Assembly: GCF_004379255.2 (NCBI RefSeq)
Contig: NC_056047.1
Location: 17,064,293 to 17,128,292 of the forward strand
Source of the DNA: Salvia splendens
Lineage: Eukaryota > Streptophyta > Magnoliopsida > Lamiales > Lamiaceae
Length of the DNA: 64,000 nt
Reading direction: 5' to 3'
The notes beneath the pieces are model-generated. The model did not search any database. It saw nothing but the letters and a program-made list of their open reading frames with translations, and was not told the DNA's origin. The translations under genes and the position numbers were made by a program. Positions 11,769-24,916 of this stretch are shown here, piece after piece (positions within the stretch are counted from its first letter, which is position 1; each line of letters opens with the position of its first letter).

Positions 11769-12134
11769 ATGGGAGGAAGTAGTTCAAGTGATGAGAATGA
11801 TGTTGCAGATTTTACTTATATCCAGTTTGGAGAATTCCGAGGCCTGATTCGATTGCCTAAGACATCATCAACTCCAACTCTCAACGAAGATGAAGATGAA
11901 GATGATGAAATCATCAATGAAAAAGAGAGACTCAATGAAGATGAAGATGATGGAAAAGTGAAAGAGAGTGTTGTTTCGACTCCCTACAAACCAACTGCTA
12001 ACTACTCATCAACAGAATCTGATAGGGATTCCGAGGCGCCACACAATGGAGATGCATTACCCGACCAGCCCAACGCGGAGCCAGAAAACAGCACGGAGGC
12101 AGACAACGGTGAGCTACAAGCAAAGGAGCCATGA
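11769..12134 (+). CDS. small acidic disordered protein, unknown function
   Basis: The ORF encodes 121 residues starting MGGSSSSDENDVADFTYIQF. Two acidic runs (NEDEDEDDE at about 39-47 and NEDEDDGK further on) are followed by a Ser/Thr/Glu/Asn/Pro-rich tail ending LQAKEP. There are no membrane segments, cysteines or known motifs, so it is predicted to be soluble and disordered. A G follows the ATG, a TATA box lies 81 bp upstream, and T-rich 3' sequence with AATAAA-like signals (about 12303-12309) follows. No close family is recognised. It could be an expressed orphan gene or a chance ORF; the promoter context favours a gene. Confidence 0.5.
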   Translation: MGGSSSSDENDVADFTYIQFGEFRGLIRLPKTSSTPTLNEDEDEDDEIINEKERLNEDEDDGKVKESVVSTPYKPTANYSSTESDRDSEAPHNGDALPDQPNAEPENSTEADNGELQAKEP

Positions 12135-12736
12135 CTTGCCGCCCAAGACTAATTTCTTTTCTTTTTTTTATTTCCCTTATTTTGTTGCACTATTTTCCCT
12201 CACTTTGTTACATTATTTTCGTACGTATCTTGCAAGATATTATTAGATTCTAGGGTTATGAATTCTACCGTTACTAGAATTCCATAAATTATTATTCATT
12301 GATAAATAAAATTAATTGCTTATTCTCATTCTTGTTCAACTAGGGTTTATCTTTCTTTTGATCTCATTACAAATGTGTGTGCTCAATCCCGAAGTTCTAT
12401 CAGAATCAAAACAAAACTGATCATTGGGACTTGGTGGCAGAAGCAACACAAATTCAAGAAATTGTTGAAGAAGAAGACACGAGTTTCCTCAAATAGAGAG
12501 GAAAGGGAGAATCACAAAAACAGAGTTTCATATTTAATTTTTTGTCTTTCTTCTTCGTATTTTATAGATTTACAAATATAGCTCAACTTATTGATAAGCT
12601 TATCTTACAATCATTATTATCTTAATTTAATGTTGGTTAAGTAGTAATTTGTGTTGGTTAATGCTAGACACACACACAAGCACACTTATTGTTTATGATC
12701 AGTTGAAAATAGGAGTATTTTAGCTAGGTCCTTTTC
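12135..12736. other. 3' flank of the acidic ORF; no further gene
   Basis: T-rich sequence with possible polyadenylation signals near 12303. The frame at 12375-12581 has no family resemblance. Confidence 0.35.
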
Positions 12737-13475
12737 GAGAAATTTCGTTATTTGGGATCAATTACGCTGACCTTTCGAAATTAGGGATTAATTTCGCCAA
12801 CCTTTCAGAATATGGGATCGAGGCGTGCGTATTTTTCAGAACGAGGGATTTCTTATTTTTAATCTTTTTCTATTCTTTTTTCCTATTATTTATTTCCCAT
12901 CATTTATAAATGGACTAAACTACCCTTTTCAATTTTTTTACCTAAACTCTAATAAATCATCTACGAGATTCGTTAATCTTTTGAATATTTTCCCTTTTAA
13001 TATTTTCCATATACAATGTTATAATAATATTAAAATTTTGATAAATCAATTGTCTTTGTGCGTGAACTATTCTAGTGTCTATTAAATAACAATTTTGTTC
13101 ATAAAACAATTTATCATCACTACTATTATTTTGGATTGAAGAGACGGAAGGAAGAGAGGGGTGGAGACGGAGAAGGCGAATAGCAGAGGCACCCGTCGAG
13201 GAGGGTGGAGAAGGGTCTAGAGTAAGGAAAAGAAGCAATAAAGGTGATTCTATTGATTTATTAGAATTTAGATAAAAATATGATAACGTAGTTTAGTCCA
13301 TTTATTAATAATGGAAAATAAATAATAGGAAAAAAGAATAGAAAAAAGATTAAAAATCATAAATCCCTCCTTCTGAAAAATACACATTCCTCGATCCCAT
13401 ATTCTGAAAGGTTAGCGAAATTAATCCCTAATTTCGAAAGGTCAGCGTAATTAATCCCAAATAACGAAATTTCTC
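12737..13475. mobile_element. foldback, Mutator-like element with about 230-bp terminal inverted repeats
   Basis: Starts GAGAAATTTCGTTATTTGGG and ends with its inverse. The arms (about 12737-12965 and 13245-13475) match almost throughout, including GGGATCAATTACGCTGACC and TAAACTAC blocks. The flanks GTCCTTTTC and TTTGTTTTC agree at 6 of 9 positions, perhaps a worn 9-bp duplication. The middle (about 12970-13240) holds no recognisable gene. Confidence 0.65.
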
Positions 13476-13721
13476 TTTGTTTTCAGTATCATGAATTTCT
13501 TAGTTTTCAAACATATGTTTTTTTTGTTATTCTTGAATATGATGGAATTTCATGAATTTTACAAACTTCGTTTATCGCAATTAATCGATGGAAATTGATG
13601 CAAAACATGTTGAGAATGACTTAAATGGATAAGTAATTAACCAAACCACAAGTTTTTCTAAAATGAAAATATTATAAATAATGACTTCAAAATAAAAAAA
13701 TTCATTATTTATATGTGGTTA

Positions 13722-14079
13722 CGATACGAGCACATCTTCAGCAATATCCCTCATATCTTATTATTTATTTAGTATTAAATTATCGTACAACATCTATTTT
13801 TGCTTAGGATATTATTATATTTGATTTACTATATTTTGGTAGGATATTGTTATATCCCCACATATTATAAATATGTGTAGGAGATCTTCATATTATTCAA
13901 TCAATCAGTATATCAGAATTTACATACTTTTATCGACTTTTCTCTTTTCTTGCAATTTATCTTATCAAAAAACCCTAGAGAATGATAATTGGCTGCTCGA
14001 CGTTATTTTCCCCTCGAATGAACCAATATCTTCATCGTGAACTCTCGCAGTTATCTCTCGATACGAGTTACTCGTATCA
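13722..14079. mobile_element. short solo LTR (358 bp)
   Basis: A GGTTA duplication flanks it at 13717-13721 and 14080-14084. The ends are CGATACGAG and CTCGTATCA; the expected first base T has become C. Inside are a TATAAATAT box near 13868, TTCAATCAATCAG and AAACCCTAGAG, as in copia LTRs. No internal domain is present. Confidence 0.65.
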
Positions 14080-14084
14080 GGTTA

Positions 14085-15481
14085 GGAAACTCTTGAGTTT
14101 TAAAAGATATAAAACACAAGCTATGAAATTTTAAATATTTGGAGAAATAGTAAAACGACGTTTTTCCCTTCTAAACGATGTTGGATGGCCAAAATCCAAA
14201 TCATTCCGACACAAAAAAACATTTTCGGAAATTTCAGCGTCATCCGCTACAATTGCATCTGAAACATCTCTTTCTTTATCACATTTCGTACACTATTTTA
14301 GATAACTAGTTAACGTTTTGTTTGTTTTTGTCAATCAATGGTGCAGATTTGTTTAGGTTGTGATCAAGTGATGTTGAACTGATACTATATTGTTTCACAA
14401 TACATGCATATTTATTTGGGTTGCGAGCTTAATCAATCAAATCCACCGCACAATAATACTAGTACAATATAAAATATGGACTTACTTGAACATAATCTAA
14501 ACAATTTTTTATATAGAATGCAAATTTTTTTATCCTAAATTAAAGGAAATATTTTTACAATACAAAATGTTCTGAAGCATACTTTCATAATTCATTATAC
14601 AAATTTACCAGGTTTCACCTCAAGTTCCAGGTAAATTAAAGCTATACACAATATCAATTTCTCTATGGTCAAAACCTTAGTAGAGATATGTTTATTGGAT
14701 TTTCACTTCAAAAAAAATTCAAAGATTTTCTTATGCAAAAGATGATACTAGATGCATTTGTCTTTGAAAGAAATGCCAAGTTCTTTGACTATCAGTATAG
14801 AGTATTATTGTTATGCTCATTTCCAGGGTCACCCCAAAAATTCTTCAACTACACCATCTATTTCCTTGTCTATGTTATTGCTACGACATACTCAGACAAA
14901 ACAATGAGCCGCAACTTAGAAGCCCAAGAAAGAACGGCACCATTACAAGTACCTGATTGTATTCTTCTCCCAACAAGGTTAAGGAGATTGAATTGTGCAT
15001 ACCTGCTGAATATGTGATTTACAGCAAGAATAAACATCTAGGTAAGGAACCATATCACAGTGTCACTTTTTACCTTGTACAAGAAAAATGGATTGGAAAA
15101 CAACTAAATCAAACGCATGAGAATGATTTGATTTCTTTGTTGAATAGTAAAGCAAACATGGGCAGCTATGATTTCTTCTCATTTCCGAACAGGTAAAGCA
15201 AACTGGCCCTTACGCGTTTTGGAAAGATTTAAGAGCTGAAGTTCACAATTACTTTCTGGAAGCATGATTCATTCCTTCTAGTGCCCAACAAGACAAAGAA
15301 GATAGTACAATTTATTCATGTGTAGATTTTCCTTGCAGGTGCAGGCCAATATTACAGGAGAGGTGATAAATAGATTACATTCTTATAAATTGAACAGGGA
15401 ACTCATCATCACATGCTGTAGAGTTAAATTACAGCTTTTCTCAAGGAACAAGAGCTGAAATAACCCGAAGCTTTTTAGCTG
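14085..15481. other. intergenic and 3' flank of the zinc-finger gene
   Basis: Two plus-strand frames (14688-15017, 14957-15196) overlap here but resemble no family and have no promoter. The part next to 15482 is likely 3' UTR of the minus-strand gene. Confidence 0.4.
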
Positions 15482-17036
15482 TTATCCTGAGTTGCTTGGA
15501 GGCTTTTCTTTTGGGTGCTTGGAGCCGTAATGATCAACAAGCTGATTCTGATTTGCTAACTGCACCTACAATTTCGAACAATGGTTGAGTAAGGAAAAAT
15601 GTCAATGGTTTGTCAGAATCAGATACAGCAGCGTGTCAAATAAAATTATCACGACTAAAAACACCTAACAAAATGTCTCATACTGCTATTTTATACAACC
15701 TGGGAGATTATTAGAGTACAAGTAAATATTGCAAAGCCAACTGAAAATTCCTTCAAAAAAATAAAGAGTAATTTCTTCAACATAAACACCTTAAAGCACA
15801 TTGAACTTTTCCAGGTATGCTTCATAGTGAGTTCTTTTTTTTACATGTTTTCAGCATCTTAAAGGTTCCCCTTTGACCTCTTTCTCAATCAAATCCTTGC
15901 GATAAGTTAAAAACACATATCTAGATGATTCCTAAGTGTATGATATTGAAGTAAAAGACAGTAAAAAAGTTGGTTGAGAATCTTAAGATAGAAGTTATAG
16001 AGGTTCTTGTAGCTGTAGGGGACACAGTTAATGAGAACTTAATTTTGCATAGTAAAAAACTCTAACTCATGTAAAAAAGGCTAAGACAATGCTGTCTTAG
16101 AAGATATGAATAGGAAAGGCAATCATATCACAATAAGGAATGTAGGATGCCTAGAACATTTATTCCTTCATCATGCTTATAAGCATGGGAAATAACACAG
16201 AAGTTCAAAGTCATCCAGGAAGGTAGGATCACAAATTTGAATCTTCATGGAACTACAAGAGCAATATCTTTCGAGGGGCATTCCTAAATGGGAAAGGGCA
16301 CTATCAGTGACTTTCTCCGAAACAGGGAACCAGATACTGAGAAAGTAGAACGGGGCTGCGACTTGAATTGTGTAATTTACGTAGTAGCCCTAACAATTTC
16401 AACCTAGTAATCCAAGACCTTTCTAAAAAAGGGAGCTGCAAATAAATAACTAATAGCATAACTAATTCAGGATCATCCAAGATCAGGCATCACATCCATT
16501 AACAGATGCAGTGTTAGAAAATCTTGTGGTACTGATTCCACATCACTAATATAATACTATCAAACAGCGCCTCATGCTATCTGAAGCTAGACACACTGGT
16601 ACATAAACAAGAACTTGGTTAACCAAATCACCAGCTACAGACCACAATTCAGCCACATTTGCCCTAATTTATATCCAACACATTCATGGAGTACAATATA
16701 GTCCAAATAAATCGGCAAAGTTATCAAACACAATCAATAGCAAAAAAACAAAAAAGAAAGAAAAGGGAATAAGAGAAATTGAGAAATCATATTTCAATCT
16801 TAATCTCGACACATAATAAAAAAACCTAAATCAACCAAACACAATAATTCGATGAATTAACTGAATCACAACATACAAATAATACAAAAATGGGTGTGAG
16901 ATGAAGAAATTACTCGACAAACGGGGCAAACGACTTGTAGGCCGTGGGCGCGGGCTTCGATCTGCGAGCCCTTGGACTTCTGATTCTTCTCGGCATTCTT
17001 CTTCTGAGCTTCGAGCTTCTGTTTCCCTCTAGTCAT
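15482..17036 (-). CDS. ZNF706-like small C2H2 zinc-finger protein, two exons
   Basis: Exon 1 is 17036-16914 (41 codons) and exon 2 is 15565-15482 (28 codons including stop), joined in phase 0 across a 1348-bp GT-AG intron. The donor is CGA|GTAATT and the acceptor TTGTAG|GTGCAG. The 68-residue product begins MTRGKQKLEAQKKNAEKNQK, a basic 4F5/SERF-like N-terminus. One zinc finger spans the junction: CPVC, 12 residues, then HYGSKH (C-x2-C-x12-H-x4-H), followed by PKEKPPSNSG. This is the usual length and layout of the conserved eukaryotic ZNF706-type family; its molecular role is poorly defined. An in-frame upstream ATG at 17066 would add ten residues, but MTRG is the family start. No lesion is seen. 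Confidence 0.9.
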
Positions 17037-17767
17037 CTCTTTTTCCTCTTTTCTTTTACCAGACACCTTCAGCGTTGAATGCGTATGGCTATGAATAATG
17101 ATGATGGCGTTTCAATTTGGATTGCTTCCACAACAAAGAAGGGAAAAGGCAGAAAACAAGTCAATTTATTATGCCGGGCCGGGCTAATCGATTTATTGAA
17201 ATTTTGTGTTTGGAGTGTAAAAATATGAGAATTTTTTAGCTATATTTGAAAATGGAATCAACTTTGACATTTCTGATTGTAAATGACCGGAATTTAATCA
17301 ATTTATTTCAGAGGGGTTGAGGTTGAATTAGATAGGATTTTTCTTGAAGTTAATTAATTTAACAAATGCACGTATTATGACTAATTCATGAAACAAATCC
17401 CACTTTTATTCGATAATAAGTTTTCATTTACTACGGTTCCTTCCTATCTTTTAATATCAGGTATTGATTTCGCAATTAATGACAAGTTATTTAGTTATTA
17501 GAATATCATTGAAAATGTATTTGCATTGGGTATGCGCAATTAGTAAGATAAGAAAGATAAAAAGTAATTAAAGTATTGTTAATGCATGAGAGAGAGCAAT
17601 GGTGAAAATATCACTAGAAAAGTTAACAAATTGCTGTGGTTTTCATTCCAATCCAATGGCATTCCAATCATGCAGCCTTAGATTGCATTTTCGACCAGAA
17701 TGTTGGAACCAAAGAAGAGAGAGTATGCTTCAGTCTGGTCACTAAACTGTGACTAGGTTTTGGCAAA
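17037..17767. other. promoter side of the zinc-finger gene; intergenic
   Basis: No coding frame. It holds the 5' leader and promoter of the minus-strand zinc-finger gene and the 3' flank of the polyamine-binding pseudogene. Confidence 0.4.
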
Positions 17768-20214
17768 CTATTTATTAGCCACTCATAATCCACATAATGC
17801 ATCTTCTGATAATGGCTCCAACAGTTCACACTTGCACGTTACCTACCAGATTCGTTCCCAGCTTCGGCCTGCCCTTTTTACGCTCAACTGCCTGTTCGAC
17901 TCGGGCTTTGAGAGAAACCGGCGATGCACACCTCTTCTTTGAACGGCAAGGCCCTTTCTGGCAGCAGACAGAACTCCACCCATTGCTGCACCAATGGCGA
18001 CGCTCCCCTAATTCTTCCTCCAATTTGGTCTGTAGCAAGTCGTGAGGTAGTTGGTATCGCCTGCAACACCAAATTATGAGGACTGAAAATATTGAAATGA
18101 TGGAGGCGGGATTTCATGTTGTACCCAAAAATCTGCCCACAAGCTTGGGAACCATCACTGAAACATTTGACATAGTTTTGGCGACAGGAAGTACATCACT
18201 GCTCCATCCAACATCTACCCACACGTCTCCTGCTCTGAAGGCTTTAAGATAATGCTGACTATCGAATAGACGAACCTGTATTAAGCCATTTGCGCACATT
18301 GGTATACTGCGACTCTAGACCACTAATTAAGAAATGAATGTCCATAACCTCTTATGGAAAACCTGTGTTAACCTATGTCATTTCTGCTGCCAACTGCATC
18401 CATTTCGTCATTCAAGAAAGCTATCTTGAGAATTACATATATCTTGATAAGTTATTCTTAGATCTCTATCCTTTATCTTACCTGTTTAACAAGCAGATTA
18501 AGTTGCTGCAGCACGGCTTTCTTCCCACCAACTACTTGAGAATCAATATTAGTAGTATTATATGACTATCCCATATACTTCAACACTGCTCCGATAATTT
18601 CCCTAGGTGAATCAACCATTGAAATCTTGCCAGCAAGTTCCGGACGCCAGAGATCTGACCAATCCTGGATGTAGATTAAATAAAAGGCAGGAAGATTTTT
18701 AATTATCATAGCATTATTGATTGAATTGTTGAATGTACAAGTGCAGGTCATATGAGATAAGCACAAACTAAGACCAAACCTCAAGAAACAAACATTCAGG
18801 GTTGACAGGCAATCACCTTTACTGGAGCTAATTTATGCCTTTTAAATTCTTTGTTATTATAAGCTATCACGATGCTGCCCCAACGATATGGCACAGCCCA
18901 TATCTTGCCTTGAGAATCCAAAACCCCGTCAGCACTCCTGCACAAATATACCTGAGATTATTTCAATTCCAATGTCCATACTTTTCCAAGGGTACCAGAA
19001 TAATTAAAGAGCAATGACAACACAATGCTTCAATCAACCTTGTGCATTTCATTAGACGCATATATTCAAGGTCAGATAATCACTAGCTTATGAATAGATA
19101 AATATCCACCCAGGTCAGCAATAATATTCCATTTTCTTCTCCTTTTCTGATTTTATTTTGTCCTTTATTCACACAGCACAAAACAAAAGGTAGACTGAAT
19201 TTTCACCTTCCATTTGTCACTTAAATCTTGAAACCACTCTTGCTCTTCTATTCCTTTCATAGGCTCAATCAACCCCTTTCCAATTGAACAATTTAACCAG
19301 GAATCACCAAGTGTAACAAGATCAGCAGACACAGCAGATTTCAGACTAATTTTTCCTTTGGACATTGGATTAGAGAGTTCATGAAATATGTCCCCAACAC
19401 TTCGGCGGAACTCTGGGCGGAACTGGACCCTCTTCCCTTGAGATTTCAAAAAGCCCTGCATACCATAGCAAGATGCACACCTTCAGATATCTACTCCATT
19501 TTTTACTTAACTTCTCAACCTAATTTACTAACAGGCTGTTTATTTTGAGTTTTATTTTCTTATTTGTCTATTTAAATTTCACACCAATGTTATAACCATG
19601 CCATTAACATGCATTCAAACACCGGATCTGAGAAGGGGCTTTGTGTTCATCCAAATTTGATGACTAAAAGATACAAAACTCACCCTAATCCAGACAGGAG
19701 GAACTGAACCTCCCAGAGCAACTATTCTCAAAGGTACACTCAATGCGTATGATTTAGACTTCCAGCGTTCAAACGCAGCATTCATATCCTTATCTTCAAA
19801 ATCCCCCGAATTCTCAACCTTGCACACATTATCCTCGTCTGTAAACGGAAAAAACATCAGTAAAGGCACGAGGTAAAGTAAATCCCTCTCTCAACTTTCA
19901 AGCTGATGCAGAACAAATATTAGTAGTATGGAGTATTTTTCATACTCTACCATACATACAACATTGCATTTATTTCACGGAAGAAAACCCAAAAACAATA
20001 AGGCAATAATACGCCATATTATATATCCAGTGAACTGCATCATTTTCATCATCCACTGCCCAAATATATAAATCATAAAAAAATCACAAAAATTCCACAA
20101 TTTATTTCCAAAAAGGTGCAATCTCACTGCAGTAGCTAAGTTAGAAGCAAGAGGAAAGTACAAAGAAGCGCATTTTCTCCCAAATCAGTCCTCGAAGCAG
20201 AATTTTAAATAACA

Positions 20215-20563
20215 TGTTGAAATACGTCAACATAGCTGGAAGACTGAAGAAAGAAGAACTAGACTGTTGGAAGATATTTTCGAAGTTAGTTAATTAGTTG
20301 GGATGAGCTGGCAACTCTTTTTGTTTTCTCTTCTATTCCTAGCTCGACTATAAATAGCGATCATAACCGCATGTATTGATTCAGTGAGTGATAAATAAAA
20401 TTCTCTCGTTTATCTTTTCTCCCTCGGTTAGTTTGTGTGTGTTTGTAATCTTTGGTATGTTTTTGTGTTGAGTTCTTATCCTCAAAGTCAGTTTCCAGTG
20501 TTTCTGATCTGAGTTCTCAATCTTCATACTCTGTTCTTCGTGTTGGTTTTATACCTTTCTACA
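20215..20563 (+). repeat. 5' LTR of the copia element
   Basis: Begins TGTTGAAATACGTCAACATA, an internal palindrome, and ends ACCTTTCTACA. A TATAAATAG box lies near 20350. It differs from the 3' LTR by four substitutions in 349 bp as read by eye. Confidence 0.95.
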
Positions 20564-20577
20564 TGGTATCAGCAGTT
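20564..20577 (+). other. primer-binding site (initiator tRNA-Met)
   Basis: TGGTATCAGCAG directly follows the 5' LTR. The first nine bases match the common plant copia site for initiator tRNA-Met; the rest departs from the usual TGGTATCAGAGC. Confidence 0.85.
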
Positions 20578-20616
20578 TAACTGCGTTTCCGCTTCGATCT
20601 TCTCTGTTTTCTCACA

Positions 20617-23600
20617 ATGAATCGTGTTCCCCGAGGAAATCGTGGTGGTGAGGTGATTGTTCCGGTTGAAGACAACACCAGTCCGTATTATCTTCATGCT
20701 AGTGATAATCCAAGTCTCCAGCTCGTTCCTCACTTGTTGATCGGCTCTAACTATATCAATTGGAGCAGATCTGTTGTCACAGCACTGATCGCTAAGAACA
20801 AACTCTCCTTCGTCAATGGAACACTTCCTCGACCTTCGATTGATGATCTTTTGTCTCCTTCATGGATTCGATGTAACATTATGGTGCTTTCCTGGCTTCG
20901 CAATTCCGTTTCTCCTCAGATTTGTTCGAGCATAATGTACATTGAAGATGCTCATGAGCTTTGGCTGGATCTACGCGAGCGGTTTTCTCAGATCGATTCA
21001 GCTCGATCTTATCAGCTCAAGCAACAGCTTATGTTCCTTACTCAAGGTAATTCGGAGGTCAACACATATTTCACAAATCTGAGAATTGTTTGGGATGAGT
21101 TTAAACACTCTCAAACTCTTGCTTGGTGTACTTGCACCACTTGCCGTTGTGATAGTGCTGCGAAGTGGCACAAATACCAGGAGGATGATTGCACAATGCA
21201 GTTCCTCATTGGCTTAAATCCTTCATTTTCTCAAATCAGATCTAGTATTCTATCTACTGTTCCATTGCCTTCTCTATCCAAGGTTTTCTCCATGGTTGTA
21301 CAAGAAGAAAGGCAAAAGAGTATTGAAGGTTATCTACCTTCTTCTCCTACAATATCTTCAAGTGAGCAGCCTTATGCTAATGCAGCCTCCATGAATTATG
21401 GACGCGGCAGATTAATGTGTTCTCATTGTGGAAGAAATAATCACACAGTAGATCGTTGCTTTTCTCTCCATGGCTTTCCTCAAAGCCTTGGCAGAGGCCG
21501 TGGAAAATTCCTCTCTAAGGACTTTACTTCTGCAAAATCAGTGAATTATGTGGATGATTGTCTGACTGATGACACTGATAAAGCAACATCAGCTCCATCA
21601 ACTGCCATGCCTTCATCTGATCAGTGTCAACAATTGATCTCTCTATTGCAGTCACAGCTTGCTGCCATGTCCACCTCCTCTACCTCTCCTCCTTCAGCCG
21701 CACATATCAACTCTCCATCTACCTCCACTCAAGTTCCCTTCACTGGTACCACTCTTTTCTCTCCTTTTGTTGCTTCAATTTCATCATATACTCCTATGTG
21801 GCTACTTGATACCGGTGCCACTCATCATGTGTGTTGTGACATAAATCTTTTTATCTCTTCATCTCCTATGGATAATGCTTCTGTTAATTTGCCAAATGGA
21901 ACTAAAGCCACTGTCACACACATAGGATCAGTCCATCTCACCCCCACAATCACTCTCCATTCAGTCCTTTGTGTGCCTACATTCACTTTTAATCTCATAT
22001 CCATTAGTTCCCTCACTTCATCTCTGTCATGTGTTGTCAATTTTACTCATGACTCTATAATCATTCAGGGAACTTCTCCGGGGATTGTGATTGGGAAGGG
22101 TAGAAGAATGGGAAATCTGTACACTCTTGATGTTGATTCTGACCCAATCTCAGGTTCTTCTTCCTTTCCTTGCATTAATTCTGCTGTTTCTGTTGATCTT
22201 TGGCACAAACGACTTGGCCACTTATCTTTCAATAAGCTCAAGTCAATGTCATCTTTTCTTCCTTTCTCAAATAAATCTCATACACTCTGTGAAATCTGTC
22301 CCTTAGCCAAACAAAAACATTTACCTTTCACTGCCTCTGATTCTATAGCAGCTGAAGTGTTTGATCTTGTACATTGTGATATATGGGGTCCTTTCTCCCC
22401 TTGTACTGCTCAAGGCTTCTCTTATTTCCTCACTATTGTTGATGACAAGTCAAGATTTGTGTGGACCTTCCTGATGCAACACAAATCTGACACTAAAAAT
22501 GTTCTAACCCAGTTCTTCAACACCATTCATACTCAGTTTTCAAGAAAAATAAAGGCTGTAAGATGTGACAATGGACCTGAGTTTAATCTTCCTCATCTGT
22601 ACTCCTCATTTGGTACAGTTACTTAGCATTCTTGTGTGGAAACGCCACAACAAAATGCTCGAGTAGAAAGGAAACATCAACATCTGTTAAATGTGGGGAG
22701 AAGCCTGCTATTTCAGTCTCATTTACCCTCCACATTCTGGGGTGATTGCATTCTTGCAGCCTCCTACCTTATAAATAGGACACCATCATCTGTCTTACCC
22801 AATAATATATCCCCCTTTGAAGCTCTTTTCCAGAAATCTCCATCCTACTCCCATCTCAAAGCCTTTGGCTGCCTATGCTATGCTTCAACCTTAAATCGGC
22901 ATAGAGACAAATTTTCACCAAGAGCTTCTAAATGTGTTTTCTTGGGATATCCATCGGGGTATAAGGGATATAAACTTCTTGACATTGACTCTATGCAAGA
23001 AATTATCACCAGAAATGTGGTGTTCCATGAAGACACCTTCCCCTTTGATCACCTTTCTCCATCTGATTTTCCACTTCCTCTAAACACTTCTCCTACTGAT
23101 ACTTCTCACTCTCCTTCAAACTCTATCTCTGATTTCCCTTTTCCACAACCACACAACACAACTCCTTCTGAAATTCCTCAGCCTGCTCATGCTCAGCCCA
23201 CAAGAGCTGGCAGACAACCAAAAACCCCAGCTCACCTAACTGACTATCTCTGCAACTCAGTTTCCTCTTCTTCATCCTATCCTATATCAGCTTACTTCTC
23301 TCTCTCCAAGCTTTTCCCATCTCACCTCAAATACATTGTCCTTATGTCTGCTGTTTTTGAGCCTAAATCCTACAAACAAGCCTCCCAATGCTCTGAATGG
23401 CAGCAAGCTATCCAAGAGGAACTCTCTGCTCTCATTCAAAATAACACTTGGCAGATTCTTCCTTTGCCTGAAGGAAAGCTTCCTATAGACTGTAAATGGG
23501 TGTTTAAGGTTAAATTCAAGCTTGATGCCACTGTGGAAAGGTTTAAGGCTCGCTTGGTGGCCAAGGGCTTCACCCAACTGGAGGGAATCGATTTCTTAGA

Positions 23601-24909
23601 CACCTTCTCACCAGTGGCTAAACTTACAACAGTTAAGTTCATCTTAGCCCTTGCTGCAATACATGGCTGGTCCCTTTATCACCTTGACATCAATAATGCA
23701 TTTCTATATGGTGATCTTAAGGAAGAGATCTACATGAGCATTCCTCCTGGGCTTCATGTTGAGGAGGGCAATCAAGCTGGTCCCCGAATGGTTTGCAAAC
23801 TAAATAAGTCTTTATATGGACTTAAACAAGCATCAAGACAGTGGTACTTGAAGCTCACTGAGGTGCTAGCAAAATTTGGATTACAACAATCAGCCTCGGA
23901 CCATTCATTCTTCTTCAAGAATGAGAACTCTATCTTCTTTGCAGTGGTTGTTTATGTTGATGATTTAATGGCAGCCACCAACAAGCCCGAACTAATGGAG
24001 AATTTCAAAGAATTCCTAGGTCAGTATTTTAAGTTCAAAGACCTAGGACATCCTAAATATTTTCTTGGACTAGAGATAGCAAGAAGTGAGAAAGGCATCA
24101 TGGTCTCTCAAAGGAAATACGCAATGGATTTGCTACGGGATGCAGGCTTACTTGGGTGTAAACCTTCCTCTGTGCCCATGGATCCCTCTAAGCAGTTGCA
24201 GCAACAGTCAGGTAACTTGATGGAAGATTCGTCCAAGTATAGAAGGCAAATAGGGAGGCTACTATACTTGTGCATTACAAGGCCAGATATCACGTTTGCC
24301 GTGCACAAACTGAGCCAATATGTGTCCAAACCGTGTGTTGATCATTGGGAAGCAAGTGAAAGGATATTGAGATACTTGAAGGCCACACCGGGTCATGGAT
24401 TGTTCTATGCAAGCACAGCCACCCCGACACTTAGCATATTTTCGGACGCTGACTGGGCAGCTTGCCCGGACACTCGCCGATCCATGACCGGTTATTGTTT
24501 GTTTCTTGGATCTTCCTTGGTGTCATGGAAGGCTAAGAAGCAACAAACCATCTCCAGATCATCTGCGGAAGCCGAATACCGAGCAATGGCTCAGGCAACT
24601 TGCGAAGTCATCTGGGCCATAGCATTGTTGAAGGATTTTGGGGTTCGAATTGACAAAGCGGTTCCCCTCTTCTGTGACAATCAAGCTGCGGTGCACATCA
24701 GTGTTAACCCAGTTTTTCATGAACGTACCAAACATATTGAGATAGATTGTCACACGGTTAGAGAGAAATATCTAGAGGGAATCATTAAGCCGATGCATAT
24801 CAAGAACGATTTGCAACTAGCCGACATTTTTACAAAACCTCTCGGAGCTGCAGCTTTTGAAAGAATTCTGAGCAAGATGAGTTTCCATAGTTTGTACACT
24901 CCATCTTGA
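20617..24909 (+). pseudogene. copia gag-pol polyprotein with one in-frame stop
   Basis: One frame of 1431 codons runs from 20617 to the TGA at 24907-24909, broken only by a TAG at 22624-22626 within the integrase core. Order: Retrotran_gag_3-type gag (YYLHASDNPSLQLVPHLLIG), CCHC knuckle CSHCGRNNHTVDRC (residues about 268-281), aspartic protease WLLDTGATHHVC (about 398), GAG-pre-integrase LWHKRLGHLS with CEICPLAKQ, integrase, reverse transcriptase with KARLVAKGFTQ and the YVDD active site, and RNase H with SRSSAEAEYRAMA. The protease-integrase-RT-RNase H order defines Ty1/copia. The rest of the frame is open, matching the low LTR divergence. It acts as a cytoplasmic particle polyprotein in working relatives. 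Confidence 0.95.
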
Positions 24910-24916
24910 GGGGGGG
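24908..24916 (+). other. polypurine tract
   Basis: GAGGGGGGG lies immediately before the 3' LTR and overlaps the stop codon of the polyprotein frame. It is the expected plus-strand primer site. Confidence 0.9.

Noticed and set aside
14688..15196. Two overlapping plus-strand ORFs of 109 and 79 codons
   Set aside because: No family resemblance, no promoter, different frames; they lie in the 3' flank of the zinc-finger gene.
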